Source: Solenopsis invicta
Taxonomy: Eukaryota > Arthropoda > Insecta > Hymenoptera > Formicidae
NCBI RefSeq assembly: GCF_016802725.1
Contig: NC_052678.1
Span: forward strand, 9,731,970-9,795,969
Length of the DNA: 64,000 bases
Reading direction: 5' to 3'
Shown: one piece after another, positions 1-12,980 of the stretch
How positions within the stretch are numbered: the first letter of the stretch is position 1
How the letters are laid out: every line of letters starts with the position of its first letter
Made by a program: the position numbers and the translations under genes
The notes under the pieces: generated by a model
What the model was told of the DNA's origin: nothing
The model's input: only the letters and a program-made list of their open reading frames with translations
The model's database searches: none

Positions 1-3000
1 TAGCTATTATAGAAGTAAACTTCTTCTTATCTTGAGTATTTTAAATTTCGGTTGGTACTTAATATATGAAAGTACATGCATTCTTGTGCCACGTTGAGTT
101 TCTTGAAAGTCAATATTTTTTTATTTTTGTAAGTATATTTTTCTACGTTTGCTGTTTAATTATAGACTTGTGCACTTTTTGACTCTGCGATTTTGCATTG
201 AAATTGAGGTCAGAATTTTTCTGTAAAACATATTCATTAAAGAAAATCAATTGGTTTGTTCATTAAACGATTATTATAGCATTTCTTGCAATCGCATATC
301 ATTTCTATTACACAACGTCATTCAAAACCCAGTATCTAAATTTTTATCTTTAATTGTACTCAATATTTATTACCGTCATATAATGGCTCAAGAAATACAA
401 GGCACAAGGCACCCGCTATTTAGTCAACCCACACCCATTGTTCTCCATTCCTGTTTTCCTTCCGCCCTTACATCGCGTGGGTTCAAAAGGAAGCTAAATA
501 GAAGGAATGAGAGAAGAAAGGTACCATCACGAAAATGGTTAACACATATAGGGGTCTTTATTTACTTCCTGTTACTTGGGTATACCGTAAAAAATTGATG
601 AAAAAGTTGCGCCTGATACAAGTTCCCTTCCGTAAAGATCTACCGCAAACTCGTCGAAGAGATATACCTAAAGAGCGCGGAGAAAAAACTTGGAGGCGCA
701 AATGTAGAAATATCTCTCATAATTTGAAAAAAAAAAAAAAAATCAAAGTCAAGATTCATGCAGTTTTAAGAAAGTTCGAAAGTAGCAAGTTTATTTGAGT
801 TTGTGGAAATTGCTACTTCCGACGAACCATGCTGGCGAGACGAGAGAGATTGATTCGGTTTGCTTCTTGATTAGACAAAATACTCGCACTCTTTAAACAG
901 GACTTTCGCGAGCCTCGCTGGAGTTTGCGAAGTAGGTCGTCGTCGTTTCGGCATCATTACGGTGGGAGTTTCTGCCGTCTCGTCGCTGGCGAGTTTCGAC
1001 CTTTCGTAGATGGTGACCTTTTCTATGCAGCCTTGATTCGAATTGGTCCTGTTAGGTAAAGTTTGGACCGACAGAGTCCTCGGAACTTCCGGTGACCATT
1101 ACTCACGGCAAAGACTTTGGCTTACGGATTATTATGCTTATGAACATATTATTTTGCCTCACGTCGAAATAACGGCGTAAACGTTGTGTGATAGAACGTA
1201 TAGCTAGGTAAAGAAGTAGATTGAAGTAACGCACGACGATTTTATAACAAAAGCCAATGTCGTCGAGTAATTTGTCAAATGCGCAAATCGCTCAGTGTGA
1301 CCGTCGACCGCGATGGAGATTTCGAAATCAATATACTCCGTCAATATCGCTGAACTTTGTTTCGTTCGATTACGAAGGAGTGACAACAGAGGAAAGAATA
1401 CTGCTAATCGCGAGATTCTCGCGAGATCAAGACGTAGCGATCACTTATTTTTGAGATCTTTAACCCGCGCGATCTAAAACTGTAGATATAAAACGATACT
1501 CGCGCATCTGTTATAAACATATGGTCGATTTATGTAACGACTCGCTCGCATGCGTGTTATGTACGTTAAATGATTACTGCAGCAGTAAAGGAGAAGAGGA
1601 AAAATCCCATTTGAGATAAAACGCAATAATTAAATTTTTATACTGTACTCAATATTTATTGCGACGTGGCAATAAAATTATTACGACAGTATCTTGTACA
1701 AAAGTGCTTTAAAAGACCGCTTAAAGAATATTTTATCCTGCAATATTATGTCTCGTCATATTCGAAGCTCAATCGACTGGTAGTTTCGAAAAATACCTTT
1801 TCTTTTGTATATTGCAATATTCTTCGTATCAAGAGGCGCGGTCGCGCCTTGCGCCAGGTGACACGCGAAGCGTTTATACGTACGTGTTCTTTGCAACCAT
1901 TTTAAATTTAAGATGTACCACTGTTTATGTAAACTTTTATAGGTCAGATTATGTCTTACGATCATCTTGTGTACCATTTCAAATAAAGATATCAATATCC
2001 TCACAAAGATATAATGATTATTGATTCTGTGTAATATTATACATAATAATAGACCCTTCTTTCAATTTCTCTCATCGTCCAATTACTTTGATAAAATGAA
2101 ATTATTTAAATAGGGAGACAAACGTCGTTGGATTTTAATTAAAGCTTTCGTCCAACCACGTTGATTTATTCATTGTTGGCCGTGTCGAAGCGCGATTCGC
2201 GTTTATTCCTTTTAATGCTCTTTTCATAATCAATATTCAAATTAATCAAAATATTCGTTCTTTCAATAACTCAAATCCAAATAATTTTTTAATAATTCTG
2301 AAATCAACGCTGCTTCAATGAAAATTTGACGGAAGGCTGCGACTGGCAGGCTGTAGAGATTTATTGTCGAAAAACGCATCTTCCGAATATAGAGGGTACT
2401 CGAACGTGCTAATGAAATACTAATTAAGGTCACGCGGCACAAAAATTCCGCACAATTCTCGACGACTAATCACTAATCGATAATCATTGATCGACGCGCA
2501 CGCTATGGGAGACATTATCCGATTGATAGCTACTCAGGGACGAAAGAGCCGGACTAACATCGCCAGCGGATTCGACGAGCGCGCGCGACCATCAAATATT
2601 AATTAACGATTATACACGAAAAATTTCGCGTGTAAGACTTCTCGGAACGGAGAGGTAGAGAGAGAAAGAGAAAGAGAGAGTAAATTCGTTCCATCTTTTT
2701 TTCTCCCTCTAGGTACCGACATACAGTTTTGAGACACTTGAAAACTGCTACCCAATCGTCTGGTCTCAAGGTCTTTTGTTTTTCGCGAAAATCCTTTTTC
2801 AGCCCTTGTCTCTTTGTGAGCATCATCCCGCATCAAATTTTGTCTCTATAATATCTATGATCAATGTGAGTACGATTGACAGCGACGTTTCGCCACGGCT
2901 TTTACATTTTTAACAGGGAAGAATTTTTAAATGCGTACCAGTTTCTCAAATCGTATCTAAACAATTCTTAGCTACGGTCTATTGATTTAAGATTTAAATG

Positions 3001-3067
3001 CGCAAAGACAAAGCAAACAAAAATTATGTGAAATCAATATACATTGTTGAATTGAATTGTAAATCTA
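1..3067. other. non-coding stretch, no gene seen
   Basis: AT-rich DNA with moderately CpG-rich patches around 800-1500 and 2450-2600. Open frames are short, overlap on both strands and show no recognisable domain. A donor-like GTAAAG follows a CpG-rich patch near 1055, so an untranslated exon there is possible but unsupported. Confidence 0.5.
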
Positions 3068-3192
3068 CACAGAAAAAAATTAATATAAAAAACTTTTTGT
3101 TAAAATTTAAAGTAACTCTTTGAAGAAAATTTTATATCCTTGCTTATATATGAGACAATGATTGTTGGTTTGATATTAATTCTTTTTCTGTT
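3068..3192. mobile_element. short MITE-like foldback element
   Basis: The left end reads CACAGAAAAAAATTAATAT and the right end is its near-perfect inverse (ATATTAATTCTTTTTCTG) about 125 bp away. A short AT-rich interior between terminal inverted repeats, with no coding capacity, is typical of a non-autonomous DNA transposon. Boundaries are approximate. Confidence 0.5.
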
Positions 3193-3386
3193 TATATTAA
3201 GAAATTTAACCCTTAAGAAATTTCATCTTCGTAAATGGCACCGCGCGACCGACGCGAGTTCATCGTGCGCCGTTTCAAGCGTATGTTTACCTTTTCAGTC
3301 TGAAGACTGTGGGAGGTAATGTTTTAATTAAAATCTGATAGGTCACCGCAATCAGCGCTGACGCTCTTGCAGCGCATGATAATCGC

Positions 3387-3565
3387 GTGAGGCGAATGAA
3401 GCACGTAGATTCGGGGGCGTCAACGCGCACGAGCGACGACCGTTTGATGCGGAGAAATTGCTTTCCGCGACTACCGGACGATAAATACTTGCGCCGTTTC
3501 TCGTTGTTATTCATTACAGCGATCTTATTATCCGTTCTTTATGGTCCATTTCTCCAGAGCATAAG
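3387..3565 (+). CDS. candidate first coding exon, signal-anchor protein (unrecognised)
   Basis: An open frame starting at ATG 3387 sits in a CpG-rich island and ends exactly at a good donor (ATAAG|GTAAAG, intron from 3566, phase 2). The predicted peptide has a basic, hydrophilic N-terminus of about 39 residues, then a hydrophobic run (FSLLFITAILLSVLYGPF) preceded by RR. That is the arrangement of a type II membrane (signal-anchor) protein such as a Golgi enzyme. I do not recognise the family and found no convincing next exon. If it spliced straight to the terminal exon at 5692, the protein would end after only six more residues. A chance open frame in CpG-rich DNA is the main alternative. Confidence 0.22.
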
Positions 3566-5691
3566 GTAAAGCGTTTTACTACGGACGGCGCGCGTGTATC
3601 ACAGACGACGTTATAACGACGTTTTCGCCGAGGCGCTTTCCACCGTTTGCTTGCAATTTGGTGAACGTTCTCCGGCCTTATCGTGGCTAATGTCAAAATT
3701 AGAATATCTAAGATTATATCTTGGCGAGAAAGCTTCCGTCGTGAAGAATCACTTTTTGATCAAACTCTACAGAATGGTTCATGAAACTTGAGCAAGTCGC
3801 ATCTCAAAAGTCAATATTGATATAACTGATATTTATAATTTAGGAAATATGTTTTTTTTTTAATAATTCTAAATGTAGATATTATGAAGAGAATAGTGTA
3901 AACCAAGACAACGGTTCATACAATTTCTTATTGCGCATCTTACATATCGTGAGAATGAGAACAGACAGTCTTGAATTAAAGGAAATTTATGGCTTGCGTC
4001 ACGAAAACCGATTCGATTATAGCAATAAAAAGGGTAAGACAAATGGGAGAGGCTCTAAGAACGTAAAGAGACGCAAAAGGCGATTCGCTCCCGTCTTGTA
4101 AATACTATATTAAATTGTGGAGAAAACGTTTAACGGAATAGAAATATATCATCCAACTCCCATAAGTCAAAAGGTAATGATGCGTAACCGTATTTAAAAT
4201 ATTGGGGATTAGTGCGTTATGGATATCGGTAGTCGAGAGAATTTGATTTTAGATTGGAAAAAAAGGAAGGGAACGAGACGATTGCGTGAGTGACAAGCGG
4301 GGGGGAAGGGAAAAGGCTCGCGATTCCGCGATTGAATTGCTGCGGGAACGCCGATAATCCTCCTCCTTTCTGTCTATTTTATCTCTGTTCCGCTTTTACG
4401 CACAAACGCAATGCCCCACGGAAAAAAATAAAAGAAACGGAAATATAAAATCGTGAAATATCGCCAAGGGAGAAACAGGGACGTATCTTCCTCCCTCAAG
4501 AAAAATCTAATCGCTTTCAAGAATAAAGTAGATTACACCGTCATAAATAATATTTCTCCCATTTTTCCCTACCATCTCGGAATTTCTACGAAAATCAACC
4601 TAAGAAGTTATTATAAAGTTATTATCCCAGGGAGAACCTTCCTTTCGCCAATTTTAGTTAATTAGAATGGATTATCTTCCGCAATTGTGTCCCTAAAAAC
4701 TCTTTCCGGGCATTTATCAATCAGAAAAAGTATCCGTTTTTTAAGTGCTGATTTTAATATTGAAGTCAAACGGATTTTGGAAACAAGACTAATGAGATAT
4801 TGTTGTCACCTGTGACACATCGGGGATAAAAAAATCTCTTGAATAGATAAATAATTAAAATCGTAGTTCTCCTACAAAGTATCGATGCAAAATTAGGATG
4901 CGCGCCAATAAAAAATTTTCATGTTTTATTATTTGCGCGCAGAGAGCTCATAAATAAACATAATGCTTATAAATATTCATGTCGGAGAAAAGAGAAACAA
5001 AAGCATACTGTTGTATCGTATGTATCGACTTGACCCACAGATTTTTGCGGATTAATTATATGGGACGCGATGTCCGACTAAAGATTTCTTGTTCCACTGC
5101 AATTTTCCTGAATATACAAGTGATTAACTCCTGGAGATATATAATTACACAGGAAAAACATTAGTTTCAAATTATAACTAATATATTCCATTTAACAATT
5201 ATTGTTTCATATATAAGCAAGAAGTTATATTAAAATAATAATAATCTTGTGGATATAAGTTAATCTTCTTTAAAGAATTTAATTATTTTAAATTTCAGTA
5301 AAATATATTTTTAATTTTTCAATATTATAATGATCACCTAAAAAGCACAATATGATTTCATAATAATAATATTTAAAAAATTCCAATTCTTGATTATTTC
5401 AAGATATTATTTTCACGAAAATTATCATTGAATAATAAGATATATTTTTTCTGGATAAAACTATAAAATTTTTTCTTGCAAGTAACGCTTATTTAACGTT
5501 ACAGTCTCAATTTAATATTTATTGACATTTCGAAAATAAAGATATTCTCAAAAACAAGTATGTTCTTTTTTTTCAATGTAGATTTAGGCATATTTAATAT
5601 GTTCTCTAAATCTGAAATTAAAGGTTTAGAATTCACGTTTAAAAAATAAAAATTGCTAAAGTGCGACAATAATTCTTTTTTGTAATTCTAG
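3566..5691. other. AT-rich stretch, no gene seen
   Basis: Mostly low-complexity AT-rich DNA. There is a short G-rich run near 4300. A small open frame at 3594-3788 has no splice or domain support. If the exons at 3387 and 5692 belong together, this would be intron. Confidence 0.4.
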
Positions 5692-6015
5692 GCGCAGATG
5701 GACTCGAAATTGAGAAGATAACCGATACATCAAGTATGGCGCGACCAGCCAATGTCAATACGCGCACCATCACATTAATCATCCAGGCAACATCCGTTTC
5801 GGATTCAACCCCAAAGCGAATCTCTATCTGGCAATCAGCCAGTGTGCTCGTGAAACATCTACTTTGTGTAGAGAACGACCACGTGTGAATACTAAATGCC
5901 TATACCAATATATATTTGTTCCTTTTTTTAATGTCTTTAAAGTTTCATTTATACTTATTAAATTTATATATTGTATACTTTATCGTAATGAATAAAATAC
6001 GTAATAAAAGTGCAA
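5692..6015 (+). other. candidate terminal exon with polyadenylation signals
   Basis: A textbook acceptor (pyrimidine-rich tract ending TTCTAG) precedes a roughly 190-nt GC-richer block in very AT-rich surroundings. Two AATAAA signals follow at 5991-5996 and 6003-6008. One frame stays open for about 62 codons from the acceptor (phase 1 entry) to a TGA at about 5888. Other frames on both strands are also fairly open, so coding potential is undecided. No family is recognised. It could be the last exon of a + strand protein gene or of a long non-coding RNA. Confidence 0.33.
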
Positions 6016-8329
6016 TTATACTGTTCGATCATTTTACGTCAAAACAAGGCTGCATTAAATACAGCGGATGCTACTCGAAACGTGTGCAAGTGTAATTATT
6101 AACTACAATAGAGATGAGATAAAAAGGTAGAGTGGAGTAAGAAATGGCATTCTCTCGTGAGTGCCAGAACGTGGAACGACCAGAAATAAAATTTATCACG
6201 CCGGATTCTCAAGCAATGTACTCGCGAGGCAAGGCACTTTTCCGCACCTGCGCGCACGTAACGCGATTATATGAAACTTTTTCGACGATGATGTTTTGAG
6301 ACGCGCTAGGAGAGGGTGTCAAGATTTTGTCGCGAATCCCGAAGCACGCTGTTAGCCGTGAGAGTGAAACGGAAGGGGGGACGTCTAAATATTCGAGTTT
6401 GGAAGAATATTATTAATCGTCAGTGTGTCCGTAATATCCGTTATACCTTGCTCCCGCGAGAGATCGCGAAAAGTTATTAATCTAGTAAACGGAAATTTGA
6501 CGGCAACATTACGGAAAGCATTTGTAAGTTTCTTTGAGGATGCCGATGTCGAGAATATCAGGCCCAGTACTTTCCTCGCGATGATGCATCGTTCTTCGCA
6601 TTTTCTTCAAATAAATATCACTATGGTTGCAAAGTTGCATTTTTAAGGCTCTGCACATCAGTCATGAAGGAATGTTAGATATTAGGAACAGGAATTGGAA
6701 TTTTAAAATCAATTTCCCCAATAAACACTATAGATAAATAATAAGTTGTGTTGTGATTAATACCCATTGTGCGTTACATTCAATACTCATTAAGGAAACT
6801 GATTCTAAAATTTTAATTCTTATTCCTGATATCTGATATTCCTTCAGTGTGCATAAGTTACATGCACAGGGCATGCTCCGAGGAGGAGGAAGTGATTTTA
6901 CTAATACAAAAATGGATCAAAAGAGTAAAATAAAATTTTGTTACATTTTGATTATCGCAATGGTCAAGTTTAACATATGCGATCGCAGTTCAACTTGTGT
7001 CACTCATCTCGCAGCAAAGAGCCCGTAATGTTGATCGACATCGAGTAGATCTATTGATGCACCACGTAATGGTATTACGGTGCCACTTTATGTTGTTCGA
7101 GCGTGTGTAATCGTCGTCATGTTCGTCGACGTCCAATCGACAGGGTAAGCATTGGAAAAGAGTCCCTCGTCCGTTTTCAAGATAAACGTCAGAACATCCA
7201 CAACATTTTTGTGCTGGAGTGCCAAAGTGCTGTCACCCTGTGTTTCATATCGCACGATTCTGATCGATACTTCCGTCCCGGTTTCTTTTCTTGCTTACAG
7301 GATTCCAAAACTTTCATTGCAATAAAAACAAGTACAGTACAACGAATAACTATAGTGCCACACTTTCACATGCGTTCGTATATGTAACCGTCATTCAGAA
7401 AGTAAATTGCGAATAAGATTATATAAAAGAAACGTAAACATTTTTACAGTATTTTCTTTACAAAAGCTTTACAAAAATTTTCTTTGGAGAATAATTAAAA
7501 TTAATACGAAATGTATTACGTTTATTCAAATTTCACTTTTTATCTCTCTATTTTTCATATATTTTTATATAATTTCCATTTTAATGACTTGAATTTCGCG
7601 ATTCAGTTTTTTTTTAACTTGAAAGCAATAGGAAAGTCGATGCCAAAAATCCTAGTCCTCTTCAACGAGAATAATGAAGACAAAATTATCACGAGGAATA
7701 ATAAAACATCAAATATATAGATAACGAATACTTGGGACGAGAATATAAGTACAAATATCGATCACGGTACTAGAAACGAAATTTGGCGGGCGATACTCAC
7801 GCCAAGGCCTAGCGCTATCCTCGTATCGAAATCACAGACGTTTCATCTCGAAGAAGAGAGAAAAAGACAAGGGAAAAGAGGGAGTTGAGATCTCTTCCCG
7901 GGATTATTTCCATTACGGAAGATTGTAGTCAGCACGCTTCGGGTCACGTCGATCGAAATCAGATGCCGACACGACGAAAGCGACGTCCAATGTCGTAACG
8001 TCACTGCATCGTGGCGAATAATGTATTATCATACAATTATCCAAATTATACAATTATACTTGAGATTGAGCTTATCGCACACGTGCGTGCGTAAATGAGA
8101 GGGAGAAAAAAGTGACGAGGTCTAATCGTTCAAGATTATTGATACGGAAAATCGATGATGTTACACGTGCCACCTTATACGCCCTATTCCCCATAAGCGG
8201 CGTGATCGATATGCCAAACTTCGACTGCAACTGCCCGATAATATTCGCCGAAAATAGGGAGAGAAGACGAACGAGTTTGCGAAGAGGGTTGCTGGAATAA
8301 TGACAAGTCTTATAACAATGTATTAAGCG
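6016..8329. other. non-coding stretch, no gene seen
   Basis: Mixed AT-rich and CpG-richer DNA with short open frames only (for example 7103-7384) and no family match. A minus-strand donor-like GTGAGTATC lies near 7796, but no open frame leads into it. Confidence 0.45.
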
Positions 8330-8545
8330 AGATTACTGTGGAAAGCGGACAAAGGGCGACGGTATAGAGGGCGTCCAGGAAGGACAAGCGCCCGATAAGT
8401 TAGAGAACGCCAGAGTTGCGTAAGCGCGTGTATCCGCAAGTGTGTGTAATCCTTTCCGGAATAATTATTCTGTATTTTTACACATCTGTTTTCTTTTCCT
8501 GAATAAACCTATTTTGTGACTAACATCTCTACATTACTTTCACCC
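8330..8545 (+). repeat. possible solo LTR fragment
   Basis: The block is purine- and CpG-rich in its first half. It ends with a Pol II-like polyadenylation context (GAATAAACCTATTTTGTGAC). That combination resembles the U3/R end of insect Gypsy or Bel-Pao LTRs. No internal retroelement genes, flanking second LTR or target-site duplication could be established, so this is only a resemblance. Confidence 0.2.
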
Positions 8546-9412
8546 GCTTTTATTCGCTCGCCGTGCGTTAGGAAATAGATCCGGTCTCTATAATATATAC
8601 TCGTATATACGCGAGAAAAAGATATGGTTCGAAAAATGAAGCGTAAATTCCGTATTCAATTTTGCAAAAGTTTTGCTTTCGTTCTTCCGTATAAAAATAA
8701 CTCTTTGATCGATTATTCTTTCATTTTATTTAAAACATTTTGGAAAATTTTAAAATTGTACGTAACACAGAATACTGCAGAAAATATAGAAACCTTTAAA
8801 ATATGACGTTTCATTATAAAATATCAAGTTATTAAAAATTTTATTGACGTTATGAATTTCAAAAATAGTGTCTAAAATATCTTTTTTCAACGCAGAAAAT
8901 TAATTCGTTTAAAATACAAGTGTAGAAACGTTACATAGAATAGAGATAAAATGATCGATTAACGATAATTGAGAGAAAAAAATCTCGAAATCATCAGCTT
9001 GTTACGTTAAAAAAATTCCCGCGCGTCCTTTCATTCTCTACGACTTCTAATTTTCTAAAAAAGAAAAAAACTGCTTTCGTTGCACTCTCTTGAGCAGACT
9101 GGTGCTCAATTATCGCGAATAGAGCAACGATTTTCGACAAGAGTCGTGGATAGTGACAAATACCCTTCCAAAAAAAGTGAGCAAAGCGAACGTGGCGTAA
9201 CGAAGATTCCTGGACGTGTTTTTGGCTGGCTGGACCAGAACGAACCAGGCAGGAGGTTAAAAGGGCGAGAAGCAAGGCGAGGCGAGACGAGGCGGTCGAC
9301 TCAGCCGCTCGAAACCCAGATTACTCGAGCGAGATGAAGCCGGATTAAGAGGACAATCGGTGGGCGGGTAGAGACGCGCGCGACCAAGAAATCACCAAAC
9401 TAAGTTTCCTAG

Positions 9413-9694
9413 TTTAAAACGAAAACAATTCCTCGAGTCAGGTTAATCTCGTTCACGCGAATAGTCATAAACTGCGACAAGCCACTTTACGATCAAATCT
9501 GGGGAGTCGTTTTTCAAAATGAGGACGATGGAGTCCCGGAACAATTTTTGGAAATGGACACGGCTAGAAATTTATTTTCGGTAGGGCGACCCGATGGTAC
9601 GAAATTATGCCGACGTTATGGGATTGATCGTCCATATTACAATGGTTCACCCCATATAATTGTGGTTCCAGATGCGACATATGGAGGTGTATAA
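9413..9694 (+). CDS. candidate coding exon, unrecognised
   Basis: A frame stays open for 93 codons from just after an acceptor-like TTTCCTAG at 9405-9412 to TAA at 9692-9694, in an AT-rich setting. The predicted peptide has mixed, ordinary composition with Trp, Cys and several Gly-Pro turns (for example DKPLYDQIWGVVFQ and GIDRPYYNGSPHIIVV). I do not recognise it. The IWGVVF string loosely recalls gamma-glutamylcyclotransferase-type folds, but their signature residues are absent. No polyadenylation signal lies close downstream. Chance cannot be excluded. Confidence 0.2.
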   Translation, partial: FKTKTIPRVRLISFTRIVINCDKPLYDQIWGVVFQNEDDGVPEQFLEMDTARNLFSVGRPDGTKLCRRYGIDRPYYNGSPHIIVVPDATYGGV

Positions 9695-10254
9695 ATCACA
9701 GAACGGCGTTTAATGTTTAAATTCAACTTTTAAAAAATATCTGTCTCTAACGTGTGTTTAAAGAGATGAGTACAGGTTTTAAAAGTCAAAGTGCCATTGC
9801 TAATTATTTTTTGTTAGAGCAAGTAAAATATTAATGTTAATGTCCTATTTTGATCAAATATTAGAGAAATAGATTGCAATTTCGGTATTACATCTACTGT
9901 AAATAGATTGATGTTGAAGCCACATATATGTCTCTTCCACTTACTTGTCACTTGTAATTGTTTGATCGATCGGATGTTATTACGTTACAAATATCCAAAC
10001 ACTCGCGCTGCATTTTACTTATTGCTCATAATTGTAATCTAATCAAAATGTGTACGAATATATAAGATACGTTCAAATTATAAAAAAATAATCTAGATTC
10101 CATTATAAAAAGTTACACCGGTGATAAAAATTTCAGCAAATTGATGACTAATGATTTTTAAAGCTTCCTCTTTTTCTCTCGCCCTTTCTTTTTCCTTGTC
10201 TCTGCATAAAAAAAAAATGCAAATATATCAATTGAAATTTCTAAACGGGAACAG

Positions 10255-10515
10255 GGTTTGCGCACGTGGCTGAAATGCGCGGCGATGAAATAACCGGAGA
10301 TCGTAAATTCTGAATCCGTCGCGTCGTTTCGGCAAACAAATTAACTTCGTCCCCGAAAAAACACGCCGTCCGCCAAAGATCGCCCACCCATTGGCGCGCG
10401 GCGTCTCACCGCTGTCAAGCTTACGCGGAGTAATACCGTTTGCGCCAATTTTGCCGGTGTTCGCGATTACCGAGCGCGTGATTTATTCGGAAAGGAGGAT
10501 TTAAATTAATCCGTC
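10255..10515. promoter_or_regulatory. CpG-rich island, candidate conserved regulatory element
   Basis: About 260 bp of sharply GC- and CpG-rich DNA sit between AT-rich flanks. All frames are interrupted. The block contains a CCAAT-type motif (CACCCATTGG) and an adjacent homeodomain-type TTAAATTAATCC. Islands like this within long introns or gene deserts of insects are often conserved enhancers. Function is inferred from composition only. Confidence 0.28.
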
Positions 10516-12842
10516 AAAGTAGATGAAAGTACCGATCGCGATTCGCAGAGCTAATCTGCACGACTACGAACCGGCCACGGTCTTCTGCAGTGTGTACGAG
10601 CTCGTGCCACGCGATGCATGCTATACTTTCCCTCCTAATTCAATTATCGGAGAATATAATACGACGCGGGAAATTTGTGAGTGTTTATTGTACAATCTCT
10701 CAATACGTATTAAAATCAATTATTCTAATTTCCCTAAAAACAAGACGACTTCAGCGTATTAGAATTTTTCGTTATTTATGCAATATAATTTTTTTTTAAT
10801 TAAAATACAATCCCTACAAAATTCATCATTTTATCAAAATGTAAATTGCATTCAAGTAGTTTAAAATCACGCTTTTAAGACTTGATGTTCCAAATTCAAT
10901 CGGTTATCTATATAATCGATATTTTTCTTTATATGCCTACAGTCTCAGAATTCCTTCAGAGTCACATTTATCTCCATGTATCGCATTGGTTACGTATATA
11001 ATTCTATTTATGAGTATAAATTTTAGTGGAAGTGTTAACAGCATTATGAATATAAACTCACAAGCATTACTGGTTTAGGTAACATTGAGAACGGTTTCCA
11101 GTATCAAAAGATATCAAAGTGATCATGCCTCTCACGCGATAGATAATATAATCAAAGCGTTATAAAAAAAAACAAATTCCAATATATTATTTGTCATTTA
11201 AATGATACAATAAGTGATCTTTTTGTACGATAAAATAACAGTAAAAAATTAATATATACGTCGGTACTATTCTCGTTCAAATTGAAAACTCGCACATTTC
11301 TGAAATTTTTTTTTATACACATTTCTGTTAAACGTTTCTAAAGTTTCTTTTGATTATACAATACATTAAGCTAAAAATGAAAATCGATACCAAAAAAAAT
11401 CTTTCCTAAGGTCCTGTAACGTAAATTTTTGACAGAACTTTCCGGCCAATTCCTCTAACGACGTTCTCCCAACTATTTCGTAGTCCCGTCCCTTCCGTAA
11501 CCGATCTCCAGCCTCGTTTCCGTCGGTGCCTACGTCGATTAACTCCGGAATTGAATTGCCGCGGCAATGAAATCAAGAGAATCGAGAAACGGAATGAAGG
11601 GAAGGAGATCGTGCCGATAAGAAAGAAGGCTGAGATTCAGCGAGAACATTTTCGCGGAATTATCGACCGTCATCAAAAGTAAACGTAAAGTTAATTTTTA
11701 TGTTCTTCTGAAGCCTTTTACACACAAAATCTTACGCATTTTTGGCTAGGTTTATTTTACCGCCTTTTGTACGTTCTGCGAAAGAGTCTTTTGGAAGCAA
11801 AGACTTGGGATTCCATTTATTTTCAGATTAAAATTAATTAAAAAAAAAAGAAATAGCAGATACGATACTCGTAATTGTTTCAAAAACGTAACAGAAACAC
11901 GTATCATTATTTGCGTGATTGTACAAAGTGAACACGAAGCATCGCGATGCTATCAAACTTTAGATATAAATTTCTGTGAAATATCGCAGAAGTGCGACAG
12001 TGATTGCAATATGATTATGATAAATTTACATAGGATGAATAAATAAAAACAGTTTAATATAATTACGTTTTTATGTAAAATGATATTTCAATCAAATCTG
12101 TATGGAAATTAAATCTAAAAAAATCAATAAATTTGCAATTGTATTTTAAAGTCTTATATAAAATAAATGACTGTTTAAAAAAAATACTGAAATATTATTT
12201 TAATATTTTAATATTAAAAGTCATTTATTGGTTCATAACTGATAGAGTGATCTTATGTACTTTTACGTTATTAATTCAGCTAAAAGAAAAGAATCATTTA
12301 AGTATTTTTAATGGTAGGTTTCATTATCTAAGCCACAAATTACTGCGCTTGAGAGCACGCATTCAAGAACGGCGTTCAATTCACCTTTATCACATCATTA
12401 ATTATCACATCGTTCTAGCTGCATAGTTTATACTCTCCGCGGCGTTTAGTACTTCGGAATCCGAAGATGAAATAGATTCTCTTCCGACGAAGCTCTCTCT
12501 TGTCGCGTGATATATAGCGACAGTGATAGCTGTTGCAACGACTTCGCCGCGTGGTAATTCATCTACAGTCCGTTTCATTGTTGAAGATCGAATTATTCAT
12601 TATTCAAGGTACGGCGAATCTATCCGAAACGTTCTCTCGTGCTTTTATTCATTATTGTTCGTTATAAATGAAACATCTCATTTCGCGAGACAGTAATAAG
12701 TGATATTTATGACAAGCTGAGATAAATATTTCCAAGATTCAACTAATAAGCAATCAAATTTTTTGCGTCTGCAAAAATATAGAGTATAATAATATACTAA
12801 AATATCTGCTATAATATAAAATCAGGATAATTTCCTATTTTC
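10516..12842. other. AT-rich stretch, no gene seen
   Basis: Only short open frames are present, such as 10523-10759, which runs past a GTGAGTG donor-like site near 10676. A CpG-richer patch at about 11450-11680 has no open frame of note. Confidence 0.45.
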
Positions 12843-12980
12843 TTTCTAAATAATGCATGAGGATAAAATCATTTTAAAGTACATATTAAATCTTTTGATG
12901 TAAAAATGGCATCAAAGCTTGCATTGGTGGTCTCTCAAGCTAGCTTTAATTTGATTTCATTTTATATAAAAGCATATGCG
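12843..12980 (+). repeat. diverged direct repeat, copy 1 (TATA-bearing)
   Basis: This block recurs about 760 bp downstream in the same orientation. Shared landmarks in the same order are TGCATGAGGAT, ATCATTT, TTAAATCTTT(T/C)GATGT, TCAAGCTAGCTTTAA and a final TATAAAAGCA. The terminal TATAAAAG resembles a core-promoter TATA box on the + strand. No coding frame is shared between the copies. Confidence 0.7.

Noticed and set aside
7795..7990. Minus-strand exon ending at GTGAGTATC
   Set aside because: Every frame leading to the donor contains a stop close to the plausible acceptor.
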